DNA of 64,000 nt. Source: Derxia lacustris (GTDB taxonomy: Bacteria; Pseudomonadota; Gammaproteobacteria; Burkholderiales; Burkholderiaceae_E). The translations under genes were made by a program, and so were the position numbers. Positions 17,449-25,581 of the stretch are shown in pieces. The stretch is taken from assembly GCF_002105195.1 (NCBI RefSeq), contig NZ_MUHU01000010.1:1-64000 (forward strand). Direction: 5' to 3'. Within the stretch, counting starts at the first letter, position 1; every line of letters begins with the position of its first letter. The notes below the pieces were generated by a model, which saw only the letters and a program-made list of their open reading frames with translations, was not told where the DNA came from and did no database searches.

Positions 17449-18180
17449 TCAGCGCCCGGGGGCGGCGACTGGCGCCAGGGCGCGGAGCGGTTCGAGCGCC
17501 TGGACGATGCGCGCAACCAGCGCGACCTCGTTCTGCCGCAGGTAGAAATGACCGCCGGCATACCAGTCGAGCGTGAAGCTGCCCGAGGTCTCGTCGGCCC
17601 AGGCGGCGAGCGCCTCGGCGGCGATGTCGTCGTCGCATCCGCCGAAGACATGCAGCGCGAGCGGAAGCCGGGGGCCGCCGACGGCCGGCGCGCTGTCGCA
17701 GACGCCATAGTCGGCCCGCAGCACGTCGAGCGTGAGCCGCAGCAACTCGGGCGCCTCGTAGAGCGCGGCGGGCGTGCCGCCTTGCCGGCGCAGGTCGGCG
17801 ATCAGCGCCGCGTCGTCGTTGCGGTCGGGCCGGGGACGATCCCGCAGCCGTGGCGGCGCCGCCACCGCCGATATCAACAGCGCCGCCGGCGGCAGCTCGC
17901 CGCGAGCGAACCGGCGCCGCGCCAATCCATGCGCCAGCAAGCCGCCCATGCTGTGGCCGAACAGGCAATGCGGCGCGTTGAAAGCGCTTGCATGCTCGGC
18001 GAGCAGCAACTCGACCAGCGCGTCGAAATCGTCGACCGGGCGCTCGTCGAGCCGCGCGCCACGTCCCGGCAGCTCGATCGGCTGCAGGCGCAGCCATGCG
18101 GGAAGGTGACGCCGCCAGCGCAGATACATGGTGGCGCTTGCGCCGGCGCAGGGCAGGCAAAACAGGGTGATCGGATTCAT
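17449..18180 (-). CDS. type II (editing) thioesterase of the siderophore pathway
   Basis: 243-aa alpha/beta hydrolase of the GrsT/TesA type. It has the nucleophile Ser77 in LFGHSMGGLLAHGLA and the catalytic His in WYAGGHFYL (about 217). Such enzymes hydrolyse wrong or stalled acyl groups from carrier proteins of NRPS/PKS lines. It has its own sigma-type promoter (18205-18229). The assembly line lacks any terminal thioesterase, so this enzyme, or the hydrolase at 22340, is a candidate for product release. Confidence 0.9.
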   Translation of the reverse strand: MNPITLFCLPCAGASATMYLRWRRHLPAWLRLQPIELPGRGARLDERPVDDFDALVELLLAEHASAFNAPHCLFGHSMGGLLAHGLARRRFARGELPPAALLISAVAAPPRLRDRPRPDRNDDAALIADLRRQGGTPAALYEAPELLRLTLDVLRADYGVCDSAPAVGGPRLPLALHVFGGCDDDIAAEALAAWADETSGSFTLDWYAGGHFYLRQNEVALVARIVQALEPLRALAPVAAPGR

Positions 18181-18204
18181 CGTCGGCAGCCTTTCGCCGT
18201 CGAC

Positions 18205-18229
18205 GACGAAGCAGGAGCGGCGCCGTTTA
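18205..18229 (-). promoter_or_regulatory. OrbS-type ECF sigma promoter for the thioesterase gene
   Basis: On the minus strand TAAA (18229-18226) and CGTC (18208-18205) are exactly 17 bases apart. This matches the -35/-10 pattern described for OrbS iron-starvation promoters of Burkholderia. The -10 lies 25 bases from the thioesterase ATG. Confidence 0.75.
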
Positions 18230-18261
18230 CACGGTCGGCCGCGCTGCCGTGGCAGCCAGCG

Positions 18262-18504
18262 CTAGGACGCCGGACCCGGGTCGTCCAGCGGCGGGACCAG
18301 ACCGGCGAGCAGCCACAGCCGCGCCGCATCCTCGTAAGCCCGGGCATGTGCCGGATCCGCCGCCAGCCACTGGCGCAACCGCTCCAGGCGCTCGCCATCC
18401 AGTTCCTCCGCGTGCTCGGCCTGCACCCAATCCCAGGCTTGACGCCAGATCGGGTCGTCCGGCTCGGGGGGCGTCGTGTTCATGCTTGAAACCTGTTGCA
18501 GCAT
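18262..18504 (-). CDS. stand-alone FecR N-terminal (DUF4880) protein
   Basis: 80-aa soluble protein (73 aa if the second ATG at 18483 is used). Its body DPIWRQAWDWVQAEH ... LRQWLAADPAHARAYEDAARLW corresponds to the N-terminal cytoplasmic sigma-binding domain of FecR-type anti-sigma factors. A normal FecR continues through a membrane span and a periplasmic domain to about 320 aa, but here a stop follows immediately. It lies downstream of and on the same strand as the ECF sigma gene, so it is a plausible modulator of that sigma factor. It could act as a cytosolic anti-sigma or co-activator, or be a remnant. Confidence 0.65.
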   Translation of the reverse strand: MLQQVSSMNTTPPEPDDPIWRQAWDWVQAEHAEELDGERLERLRQWLAADPAHARAYEDAARLWLLAGLVPPLDDPGPAS

Positions 18505-18601
18505 CGGCCGGCCGCGAAATGGGTGAGAAACCTGCCGATTCTAAGTCGCCGAAGCCAGGCGGTCGCTTCCGGTCCAGCCTGCCCCGAGAGCCGGCGCGAT
18601 G

Positions 18602-19123
18602 TCAGTCGCGCGCCAGCAGATGGCGACAGTTTTGCAGCGCCGCCATCGCATCCTTGATCATGAAATTGACCAGCGTGGCCGAGATTCCGAGCCGTTCGGC
18701 GATGTCGCGCTGAGTCATCGACTGGAGCCGGTGCAGCTCGAAGGCCTGCCGCGTGCGCGGGGGCAGGTCGGCGATGACCGCGCAGACGATGCGCAGGTTC
18801 TGCCGGTCGATGGCGATCTGCTCGGGGCTGGTGCAGGCGGCCGGCACCTGTTCGCCCTTCTCGCTTTCGGTGAACAGGTCGAGTTCGAGCTTGCCGCGCC
18901 GCCGGTGATCGATCGCAAGGTTGCGCACGATCTGGAAGCAGTAGCCGACCGGATGCTGCACGGCGACATCGGCGGCAAATCCGGTGACCTTGAGATAGGC
19001 CTCCTGGAGGATGTCCTCGGCGATCTCCGGCGTCCGGACGATCTTCTGCGCCGCATCTTTCAGCCGGCCTCGATGCGCGATGAAGGTCTGCGCAAGCGGC
19101 CCGGGGCAAGCTGTCGTTTCCAC
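18602..19123 (-). CDS. ECF sigma factor of the PvdS/OrbS iron-starvation type
   Basis: 173 aa from a GTG at 19123, which has AGAAGG six bases upstream. Region 2 contains EDILQEAYLKVTG and HPVGYCFQIVRNLAIDHRRR. Region 4 contains LPPRTRQAFELHRLQSMTQRD and the recognition helix ISATLVNFMIKDAM, which strongly resembles PvdS/OrbS proteins. The in-frame ATG at 19168 would lie inside the Fur palindrome, so it is unlikely to be used. Its predicted targets are the TAAA-N17-CGTC promoters found around it. Fur control plus those promoters gives a two-step iron cascade. Confidence 0.9.
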   Translation of the reverse strand: METTACPGPLAQTFIAHRGRLKDAAQKIVRTPEIAEDILQEAYLKVTGFAADVAVQHPVGYCFQIVRNLAIDHRRRGKLELDLFTESEKGEQVPAACTSPEQIAIDRQNLRIVCAVIADLPPRTRQAFELHRLQSMTQRDIAERLGISATLVNFMIKDAMAALQNCRHLLARD

Positions 19124-19150
19124 CGGAACCCTTCTGGACGTCGTTTCAGT

Positions 19151-19169
19151 AATGCGAATCATTCGCATT
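19151..19169 (-). promoter_or_regulatory. perfect Fur-type palindrome upstream of the sigma gene
   Basis: AATGCGAATCATTCGCATT is a perfect 9-1-9 inverted repeat. Its inner TGCGAAT-C-ATTCGCA has the 7-1-7 layout of Fur boxes. It ends 27 bases before the GTG start chosen for the sigma gene and lies between that gene and the end of the exporter gene. Confidence 0.78.
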
Positions 19170-19192
19170 ATGTATCGAGCATCGGTTTCGGG

Positions 19193-20869
19193 CTACAGGG
19201 ATTTGCAACCGCCGGCAGGGTGGCCGGCGGCAGTCGCGACGGCCCCGGACGACGCTTGGGCATTCGGGGCGAGGCGGCCGTTCTCCAGATGCAGCAAACG
19301 GTCGGCGAGGTCGAAGTAGCGGTCGTCGTGCGAGATCACGAGCACGGTCCTGCCCCGGGCTTTCAGCTCGGGCAGCAGCTCGCGGTAGAACACTTCCTTG
19401 AACACGGGATCCTGGTCGGCAGCCCATTCGTCGAAGACGATGAAGGGCCGCTCCTCCAGGCAGGCGACCACCAGCGCGAGCCGCTTGCGCTGGCCCGTCG
19501 ACAGGTCGCGCGTCGTGAAGGCGCCGTGGTCGAGTCGCACCTTGTGCGCGAGATTGAGTCGCGCCAGCAGGCGGTTGCCGCGCGCGTCGAGTTCGGCGCT
19601 CGGCACGTCGAGCAGGCTGTCGAACAGGAAGTAGTCGGAGAAGACGGCGGAGAAGTGCTGGCGATAGCGGTCGAGCTGGGTGGAATCGACCGGCTGGCCA
19701 CCGACGACGATGCGGCCGGCCGTCGGCCGGTACAGGCCCACCAGCAGCTTGGCCAGCGTGGTCTTGCCGCTGCCGTTGCCGCCGACCAGGAAGACGATTT
19801 CGCCGGGCGCGAACGCAAGATCGATCGGGCCGAGCGTGAACATCTCGTCGCGCGCCTCGTGGTAGTAGCTGTGGGTCACGCCAGCCAGCACCAGAGGGTG
19901 GAGGGGGGCGGGCGCGGGCGGCGGCGATTCGGCCCCCGGCGCGGCATGCTGGTCCAGATCGCGCGTGATCTCCTCGATGCGCGCGGCGGAGGCAAGCGCG
20001 AGATCGAGGCGCGGCAGGTTCAGCAGCACCGCCTCCAGCGCCGGCGTCATGTACACGAACACCAGCGCGAAACCGGTCATGACGCGCAGCCGGTCCGGTC
20101 CGTCGTCGACCAGCGCGAACAGCACCAGCCCGATGAAGCCGTGGATCAGGAAGGCGCCCCAGGCCGTCGAGACCGCGAAGATCGACATGCCGCGCGTGCG
20201 GTCGGCGCGCACCGCCTCGATCGAGCCGCCGAGCACGTCGCGCTCGAAGCGTTCGCGCTTGGCGCGGTGAAGGCGCAATTCCTTTGCACCTTCGACCAGC
20301 GCGCGGAAATGCCCGAACAGCCGGTCCTGCTCGCGCGCCGCCCGGTCGAGATGGGCGATGGCCCTGAGATGGGCGAAGTGATAGCCGAGCGAGCCGAGCC
20401 CGATCACCGCGACCGCCATTGCGAAGGCGCGCGGCGACAGCCAGGCCAGATAGACCAGGCTGGCCGTCACCACCACGGCATTCATGACGATGGCCGGCAG
20501 CGACGAGAACGCCTCGGCCACCTTGCCGCTGTGCTCGGCGAGGGCCGAATGCAAGCGCGGGCCGCCGAGTTCCTCGAGCCGGCGCAAGTCGGTGCGCAGC
20601 ACGCGCGCGGCGACGAAGCCGCGCAGCCAGGCATGCACGCGCTGGCTCAGGCGCTCGAACAGCAGCACCGAGGTCATGTGGCCGAGCATCGCTAGCAGCG
20701 CGAGGGCGACGAAGCCGGGGGCGAGCGCGGCGCGAGCCACGGCGTCCGGCGCGTTGAGCGCGGCGTTGACGCGACCGATCAGCAGCACGGCGCACAGGCC
20801 CGAGACAGTGCTGGCGAGGGTGGCCGCGACCAGCAGGGCGCGGGATTGCCGGAGCAGATGGGCGAGCAA
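19193..20869 (-). CDS. cyclic-peptide/siderophore exporter ABC transporter (PvdE/SyrD type)
   Basis: 558-aa half-transporter with membrane domain (1-310) fused to an ATPase. Hydrophobic spans lie near 11-35, 50-65, 125-150 and 235-260. The ATPase has Walker A VGGNGSGKTTLAK (about 363), the signature LSTGQRKRLAL and Walker B PFIVFDEWAADQDP. The family moves pyoverdine precursors and lipopeptides across the inner membrane, which fits an acylated precursor finished in the periplasm. No ATG or GTG is available near the front. The start is a TTG at 20869 with CGAGG six bases upstream, and translation begins just after a sigma-type promoter. Confidence 0.9.
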   Translation of the reverse strand: MLAHLLRQSRALLVAATLASTVSGLCAVLLIGRVNAALNAPDAVARAALAPGFVALALLAMLGHMTSVLLFERLSQRVHAWLRGFVAARVLRTDLRRLEELGGPRLHSALAEHSGKVAEAFSSLPAIVMNAVVVTASLVYLAWLSPRAFAMAVAVIGLGSLGYHFAHLRAIAHLDRAAREQDRLFGHFRALVEGAKELRLHRAKRERFERDVLGGSIEAVRADRTRGMSIFAVSTAWGAFLIHGFIGLVLFALVDDGPDRLRVMTGFALVFVYMTPALEAVLLNLPRLDLALASAARIEEITRDLDQHAAPGAESPPPAPAPLHPLVLAGVTHSYYHEARDEMFTLGPIDLAFAPGEIVFLVGGNGSGKTTLAKLLVGLYRPTAGRIVVGGQPVDSTQLDRYRQHFSAVFSDYFLFDSLLDVPSAELDARGNRLLARLNLAHKVRLDHGAFTTRDLSTGQRKRLALVVACLEERPFIVFDEWAADQDPVFKEVFYRELLPELKARGRTVLVISHDDRYFDLADRLLHLENGRLAPNAQASSGAVATAAGHPAGGCKSL

Positions 20870-20901
20870 GGAACACCTCGATGGCGTGGACGTACCCGGC
20901 T

Positions 20902-20926
20902 GACGAACCGCGACCGCAGCCGTTTA
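20902..20926 (-). promoter_or_regulatory. OrbS-type ECF promoter for the exporter gene
   Basis: On the minus strand TAAA (20926-20923), 17 bases, then CGTC (20905-20902). It lies 33 bases upstream of the TTG start and is back-to-back with the plus-strand copy at 20945. Confidence 0.75.
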
Positions 20927-20944
20927 CCCGCGCCCGTGGCGGTG

Positions 20945-20969
20945 TAAACGCCGGACCGCCCGGCCCGTC
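20945..20969 (+). promoter_or_regulatory. OrbS-type ECF promoter for the ornithine hydroxylase operon
   Basis: TAAA (20945-20948), exactly 17 bases, CGTC (20966-20969). The hydroxylase ATG is at 21047, leaving a leader of about 70 bases. Together with the facing copy it makes a divergent pair driving the exporter and the hydroxylase. Confidence 0.78.
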
Positions 20970-21046
20970 TTGGTGCTCATGGAGCGTCGCCGCGTCCCGC
21001 CTCGGTGCCGGAGCGATGGCTTCTCGTCTCAACCTGAGGACACACC

Positions 21047-22336
21047 ATGCACATCCACGACCTGATCGGCATCGGCTTCGGCCCGTCCAACATCGCGCTG
21101 GCCATCGCGCTCGACGAGAAGCGGCAAGCCGGCGCGCCGGTCGACGCCCTGTTCATCGAGAAGCAGCCGGTCTTCGCCTGGCATCCGAACATGATGCTCG
21201 ACGGCAGCCACATGCAGATCTCCTTCCTGAAGGACCTCGCCACGCTGCGCAATCCGGCCAGCCGCTTCACCTTCCTCAACTACCTGCACGAGAAACGCCG
21301 GCTGCAGGACTTCATCAACCTCAAGACCTTCTTTCCGAGCCGGCACGAATTCAACGACTACCTCGGCTGGGCCGCCAGCTGCTTCGACGATCTTTGCGCC
21401 TATGCGGAGGAGGTGTTCGAGCTGCTTCCGGTGGCCGAGGACAACGGCGAGGTGCGGCTGCTGCGCGTGCGCTCCCGGCTGCGCGACGGACATGTGCGCG
21501 AACGCCTGACGCGCAACCTCGTCGTGAGCGTCGGCGGCCTGCCGAACGTGCCCGAGCAGTTCCGCGCGCTGCGCGACGATCCGCGCGTGTTCCATTCGAG
21601 CGGCTACCTCGATGCGATCGGCCGTCATCCGGAGGCCCGCCGCATCGCGGTCATCGGCGCCGGACAGAGCGCGGCCGAGATCTTCCGCGACCTGAACGGC
21701 CGCCCGGGCGCGCCGCGCGTCGACCTCGTCATGCGGGCGCGCTCGATCAAGCCGTCGGACGACAGCCCCTTCGTCAACGAGATCTTCAACGCCGACTTCA
21801 CCGACTACGTCTACAGCCGCAGCCCCGGCGAGCGCGCCGCGCTGCTCGACGAGTTCTGGCACACCAACTACGCCGCGCCCGATCTCGAACTGGTGCAATC
21901 GCTGTTCGACGTCTTCTACCAGCAGAAGGTGCGCGGCGACGCGCGCCACCGCTTCCTGCGCCGGCACGAGGTGCGCGCGGCCCGCGCCACTGCCGACGGC
22001 ATCGAACTGGCGCTGCACGATCTCAACACCGGCAGCGAGCGCAGCGAGCGCTATGACGCCGTCGTGCTCGCCACCGGCTACCGGCGCGACAGCCATGCCG
22101 AGCTGCTCGCGCCGCTCGCGCCCTGGCTCGGCACGCTCGACGTCGACCGCCACTACCGCCTCCGGAGCCGCCCCGACTTCCATCCCGCCGTGTTCCTGCA
22201 AGGCGCCTGCGAGGACAGCCACGGTCTGAGCGACACCCTGCTGTCGATCACCGCCATGCGCAGCGGCGAGATCAGCGGCCTGCTGGCGCGCGCCGCGCAG
22301 CGGCACGACGAGGCGCTGCAACTCGCGCGCGCCTGA
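21047..22336 (+). CDS. L-ornithine N5-monooxygenase (PvdA-like)
   Basis: 429-aa FAD/NADPH-dependent N-hydroxylase making N5-hydroxyornithine, the precursor of hydroxamate iron ligands. The FAD motif is IGIGFGPSNIALA at the N terminus, the conserved substrate region is WHPNMMLDGSHMQISFLKDL (about 44-63), the NADPH motif is VIGAGQSAAEIF (about 202), and ATGYRRD marks the C-terminal part. The length matches PvdA/SidA. The ATG follows a GAGGA. Only four bases separate its stop from the next gene. Confidence 0.94.
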   Translation: MHIHDLIGIGFGPSNIALAIALDEKRQAGAPVDALFIEKQPVFAWHPNMMLDGSHMQISFLKDLATLRNPASRFTFLNYLHEKRRLQDFINLKTFFPSRHEFNDYLGWAASCFDDLCAYAEEVFELLPVAEDNGEVRLLRVRSRLRDGHVRERLTRNLVVSVGGLPNVPEQFRALRDDPRVFHSSGYLDAIGRHPEARRIAVIGAGQSAAEIFRDLNGRPGAPRVDLVMRARSIKPSDDSPFVNEIFNADFTDYVYSRSPGERAALLDEFWHTNYAAPDLELVQSLFDVFYQQKVRGDARHRFLRRHEVRAARATADGIELALHDLNTGSERSERYDAVVLATGYRRDSHAELLAPLAPWLGTLDVDRHYRLRSRPDFHPAVFLQGACEDSHGLSDTLLSITAMRSGEISGLLARAAQRHDEALQLARA

Positions 22337-22339
22337 ACC

Positions 22340-23296
22340 ATGCCGCTGCATCCCGATCTCGCCGCTTTCCTCGACCTGGCCAACGACGCCCGGCGGCTGC
22401 CGATGAGCGCGATGTCCGCGCCGGCGGCCCGCCTTGCCTACGACCGCGCCACGCTCGGGCTCGACAGCGTCGGCGCCGAGCTGCCGGTCGAGTCGCTCGC
22501 GCTGCGCGGGCGCGGCGCCGCCGCCATCGGCGCCCGGCTCTATCGCGGCAGCGCCGGCCCGGGTCTGGCGCCGACGCTGCTGTTCTTCCACGGCGGCGGC
22601 TATGTGCTCGGCGGCCTCGATTCGCACGACTCGCTGTGCCGCGACCTGGCCGCCGCGACGCCCTGCGCGGTGCTCGCGATCGACTACCGGCGCGCGCCCG
22701 AGCACCGCTTTCCCGCCGCCTTCGAGGACGCCGAGGACGCGCATGAATGGCTGCTGCGCCACGGCCCCGAGCACGGACTCGACGGCTCGCGCATCGCCAT
22801 CGCCGGCGACAGCGTCGGCGGCACGCTCGCGACCGCGCTCTGCCTGGCCGCGCGCGCCGCCGGACGGCGCCAGCCGCTGCTGCAACTGCTGCTCTATCCC
22901 TGCACCGCCGCGCGCCAGGACAGCGAGTCGCACCGGCGCCTCGCGCGCGGCCATCTGCTCGAAGCGGACACCCTGCGCTGGATGTTCGACCAGTACCTGC
23001 GCGACGAGCGCGACCGGCTGGACTGGCGCTTCGCGCCGGCCGAGGCCGACTCGCTCGCCGGCCTGGCGCCGGCGCGCATCGACCTGGCCGAATACGACCC
23101 GCTGGTCGACGAAGGCCGCGCCTACGCGCGCCGCCTCGCCGACGCCGGCGTGCCGGTCGAGCTGCGCCTGCACGCGGGCATGGTCCACGACTTCGCCCGG
23201 CTCGGGAATGTCGTGGGCGAAAGCGCGGCGCTGCGCCGCGACCTGGCCCGCGCGCTCGCGCAGGCCTTGCGGACCGAGGCCGCGCGCGCCGGCTAA
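22340..23296 (+). CDS. alpha/beta hydrolase of the hormone-sensitive-lipase family
   Basis: 318 aa. The oxyanion motif is FFHGGGYVLGG (about 75), the nucleophile Ser lies in IAGDSVGGTLA (about 156), the acid in AEYDPLVDEG and the catalytic His in GMVHDFARLG. The HGGG/GDSxGG pattern places it with bacterial carboxyl esterases (family IV). It sits between the hydroxylase and the acyltransferase on the same transcript, so a role in the siderophore is likely. It could release the product, trim an acyl group or hydrolyse the ferric complex. Sequence alone does not decide among these. Confidence 0.85.
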   Translation: MPLHPDLAAFLDLANDARRLPMSAMSAPAARLAYDRATLGLDSVGAELPVESLALRGRGAAAIGARLYRGSAGPGLAPTLLFFHGGGYVLGGLDSHDSLCRDLAAATPCAVLAIDYRRAPEHRFPAAFEDAEDAHEWLLRHGPEHGLDGSRIAIAGDSVGGTLATALCLAARAAGRRQPLLQLLLYPCTAARQDSESHRRLARGHLLEADTLRWMFDQYLRDERDRLDWRFAPAEADSLAGLAPARIDLAEYDPLVDEGRAYARRLADAGVPVELRLHAGMVHDFARLGNVVGESAALRRDLARALAQALRTEAARAG

Positions 23297-23318
23297 ACGC
23301 CCGGCCGGCTGGTTCGTC
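23294..23318 (+). promoter_or_regulatory. OrbS-type ECF promoter for the acyltransferase-receptor genes
   Basis: TAAA (23294-23297), exactly 17 bases, CGTC (23315-23318). The TAAA overlaps the stop codon of the hydrolase. The next start codon is at 23378, behind GGGAGGA. Confidence 0.73.
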
Positions 23319-23377
23319 GTGTTGCGGGAAGGGGAAGCGATTCCCCGCCGTTCACGTTCACGCTCCTGGGAGGACCG

Positions 23378-25516
23378 ATGCCCATGTCGACCGGTGGCAA
23401 TCCGGCCGCAAGCGGCCCCGCGCCGATCTTCGTCGCGCAGCCGCATTCCGGCACGCCCGCGCTCCGGGTGAGCGGCGACGGCCCGTGGCTCGTGGTGAGC
23501 GCCGCCGGCCGGCCGTCGAGCCGCTGGCACTGGCGGCCCGAGCGCGGCGGCCTGGCGCTGGTGTGCGAGGGCGACGGCGCGCCGGCCGACGACGATCTGC
23601 TCGCGGTCGCCGAAGCCCTGTTCGCGCAGCACCGCGATGTCGATTGCCTGCGCCTCGCGGATGACGGCCGCCTCGGCCTGCCGCGCTGGGCCCGGCGCGC
23701 GGACGACGGCCGGATCGCGCTCGACCGCGCCGACTTCTGGCAGCAGCCGGGGCGCTGGGCAGCGGCGCCGCCGCCGCCCGCCACGGCCGCCGGCCCCGCC
23801 ACGGCCGGCCGGCATCATCCGCGCCGGCCGGCCAAGCCCCGGGGCATCGTCTACCGGCGCCACATCCCGTGGCTCGGGCAGCAGCTCACGCTGCGCGCGC
23901 TCGACCCGGAGCGCGATCTCGCGGACTTTCACCGCTGGATGAACGACCCGCTGGTCGCGCACTTCTGGCGCGAGGCCGGCGAGCTTGCCGCGCACCGGGC
24001 CTATCTCGACGGCCTCGCGGCCGACCCGCATGCGATCGCTCTGGTGCTCAGCCTCGACGACCGGCCGTTCGGCTATGTCGAGGCCTACTGGGCCAGCGAG
24101 GACCGCATCGGCCCGCTCTGCGACGCCGGCGACCACGACCGCGGCTGGCATGTGCTGATCGGCGAGCCCGGACTGCGCGGCCGGCCCTGGCTCACCGCCT
24201 GGATGCCGTCGGTCGCGCACTACCTGTTTCTCGACGAGCCGCGCACCCGCCGTCTCGTCATCGAGCCGCGCATCGACAACGACCGGATGGTCCGCAGCCT
24301 CGAACGCTGCGGCTATGTCTTCGTCAAGGAAATCCAGCTGCCGCACAAGCGCGCCCGGCTCGGCGTGCTCGACCGCGACCGCTTCTTCGACCGCTGTCCC
24401 TGGCAATGGCCCGACGACCCGCTCGCCGCGCCACCGACCCCGACCGTTTCCCGCCCCGGAGTTCCGATGACCAGTCCCGCATCGCCCGTCGATCCGCTCG
24501 ACTGGCAGGGCCTCGCCGACTTCGCCAGCCATGCCGACGGCCGGCGCCACGACATCGCGCGCGACGGCAATGCGCTGCACCTGGGCGCGCGCGCCGGCGG
24601 CGAGCCGACGCGCTGGCATCTGGACGACGCCACGCCCGCGCTGGCCGCCGTCACCGACGCGCCGGTCTCCGAGGCCGGGCTGCTGGCCGCGCTCGAAGCC
24701 GCGTTCAGCTTCCGGCCCGACTGGCGCGAGATCGACGTGCGGCTGCGCACGCCGGCGCCGGACTGGTGCCGGCGCGCCGGCGTGCTGCTCGACGCCGGCG
24801 CCGGCCGGCTGCGCGCCAGCCGCGAGCTGCTGTTCCAGCAGCCCCGGCTGTGGCTGCCCGATGCCGGCCCGTGCATGCCGCCGCAGCAGCGGCTCGACGC
24901 CGGCCGGCGCCATCCGCGCCGACCGCCCAAGCCCTGCGGCGTCGTGTACCGCCGCCACATCCCCTGGCTCGGACGCGATTTCAGCTTTCGCATGGTCGAG
25001 CCCGAACGCGACCTGCCGATGCTGCACCGCTGGCTCAACGATCCCGAGGTGGCGCGCGTCTGGCAGGAGCAGGGCGACCTCGACCGGCACCGCGCCTACC
25101 TCGATTCGATCGCCGCCGATCCGCACATCTACTCGATGATCGCCAGCCTCGACGACCAGCCGTTCGGCTACTTCGAGGTCTATTGGGCCAAGGAGAACCG
25201 CATCGCGCCGTTCTACGACGCCGCCGACCACGACCGCGGCTGGCATGTGCTGATCGGCGAGCCGGCGTTTCGCGGCAAGGCCTGCGCCACCGCCTGGCTC
25301 ACCTCGATCTCGCACTACCTGTTTCTCGACGATCCGCGCACCTCGCGCGTGGTCGGCGAGCCGCGCGCCGACCACGCGCGGCAGATCCGCAACCTCGACC
25401 GCTCCGGCTACGCCAAGGTCAAGGAGTTCGACTTCCCGCACAAGCGCGCACTGCTCGTGATGCTGCTGCGCGAGCGCTTCTTCGCCGACGCGCTCTGGTG
25501 GCCGCGCGCCGACTGA
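23378..25516 (+). CDS. tandem (two-headed) IucB/PvdY-like hydroxyornithine acyltransferase
   Basis: 712-aa protein made of two homologous units of about 350 aa, each a variable N-terminal part plus a GNAT-like siderophore acyltransferase domain. The marks repeat: YRRHIPWLG at about 158 and 525, and DHDRGWHVLIGEP with the likely catalytic His at about 260 and 625. Family members acylate N-hydroxylated Orn or Lys to form hydroxamates. The halves differ around the acyl pocket: RIGPLCDAG and GRPWLTAW in the first, RIAPFYDAA and GKACATAW in the second. They may therefore use different acyl donors. An internal ATG at 24467 preceded by CGGAG could start the second unit on its own, which suggests two former genes joined in frame. 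The ATG at 23384 is an alternative start. Confidence 0.85.
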   Translation: MPMSTGGNPAASGPAPIFVAQPHSGTPALRVSGDGPWLVVSAAGRPSSRWHWRPERGGLALVCEGDGAPADDDLLAVAEALFAQHRDVDCLRLADDGRLGLPRWARRADDGRIALDRADFWQQPGRWAAAPPPPATAAGPATAGRHHPRRPAKPRGIVYRRHIPWLGQQLTLRALDPERDLADFHRWMNDPLVAHFWREAGELAAHRAYLDGLAADPHAIALVLSLDDRPFGYVEAYWASEDRIGPLCDAGDHDRGWHVLIGEPGLRGRPWLTAWMPSVAHYLFLDEPRTRRLVIEPRIDNDRMVRSLERCGYVFVKEIQLPHKRARLGVLDRDRFFDRCPWQWPDDPLAAPPTPTVSRPGVPMTSPASPVDPLDWQGLADFASHADGRRHDIARDGNALHLGARAGGEPTRWHLDDATPALAAVTDAPVSEAGLLAALEAAFSFRPDWREIDVRLRTPAPDWCRRAGVLLDAGAGRLRASRELLFQQPRLWLPDAGPCMPPQQRLDAGRRHPRRPPKPCGVVYRRHIPWLGRDFSFRMVEPERDLPMLHRWLNDPEVARVWQEQGDLDRHRAYLDSIAADPHIYSMIASLDDQPFGYFEVYWAKENRIAPFYDAADHDRGWHVLIGEPAFRGKACATAWLTSISHYLFLDDPRTSRVVGEPRADHARQIRNLDRSGYAKVKEFDFPHKRALLVMLLRERFFADALWWPRAD

Positions 25517-25581
25517 CCCTTGCCCCGGGCCAGTCCGCGCCGGGGCGCCATCCCGAACCGACCAACCACCACTTCCCAGCG

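Noticed and set aside
19146-21032. Second long minus-strand frame overlapping the exporter gene
   Set aside because: It is Arg/Ala-rich with no motifs, while the overlapping frame has complete ABC transporter signatures.
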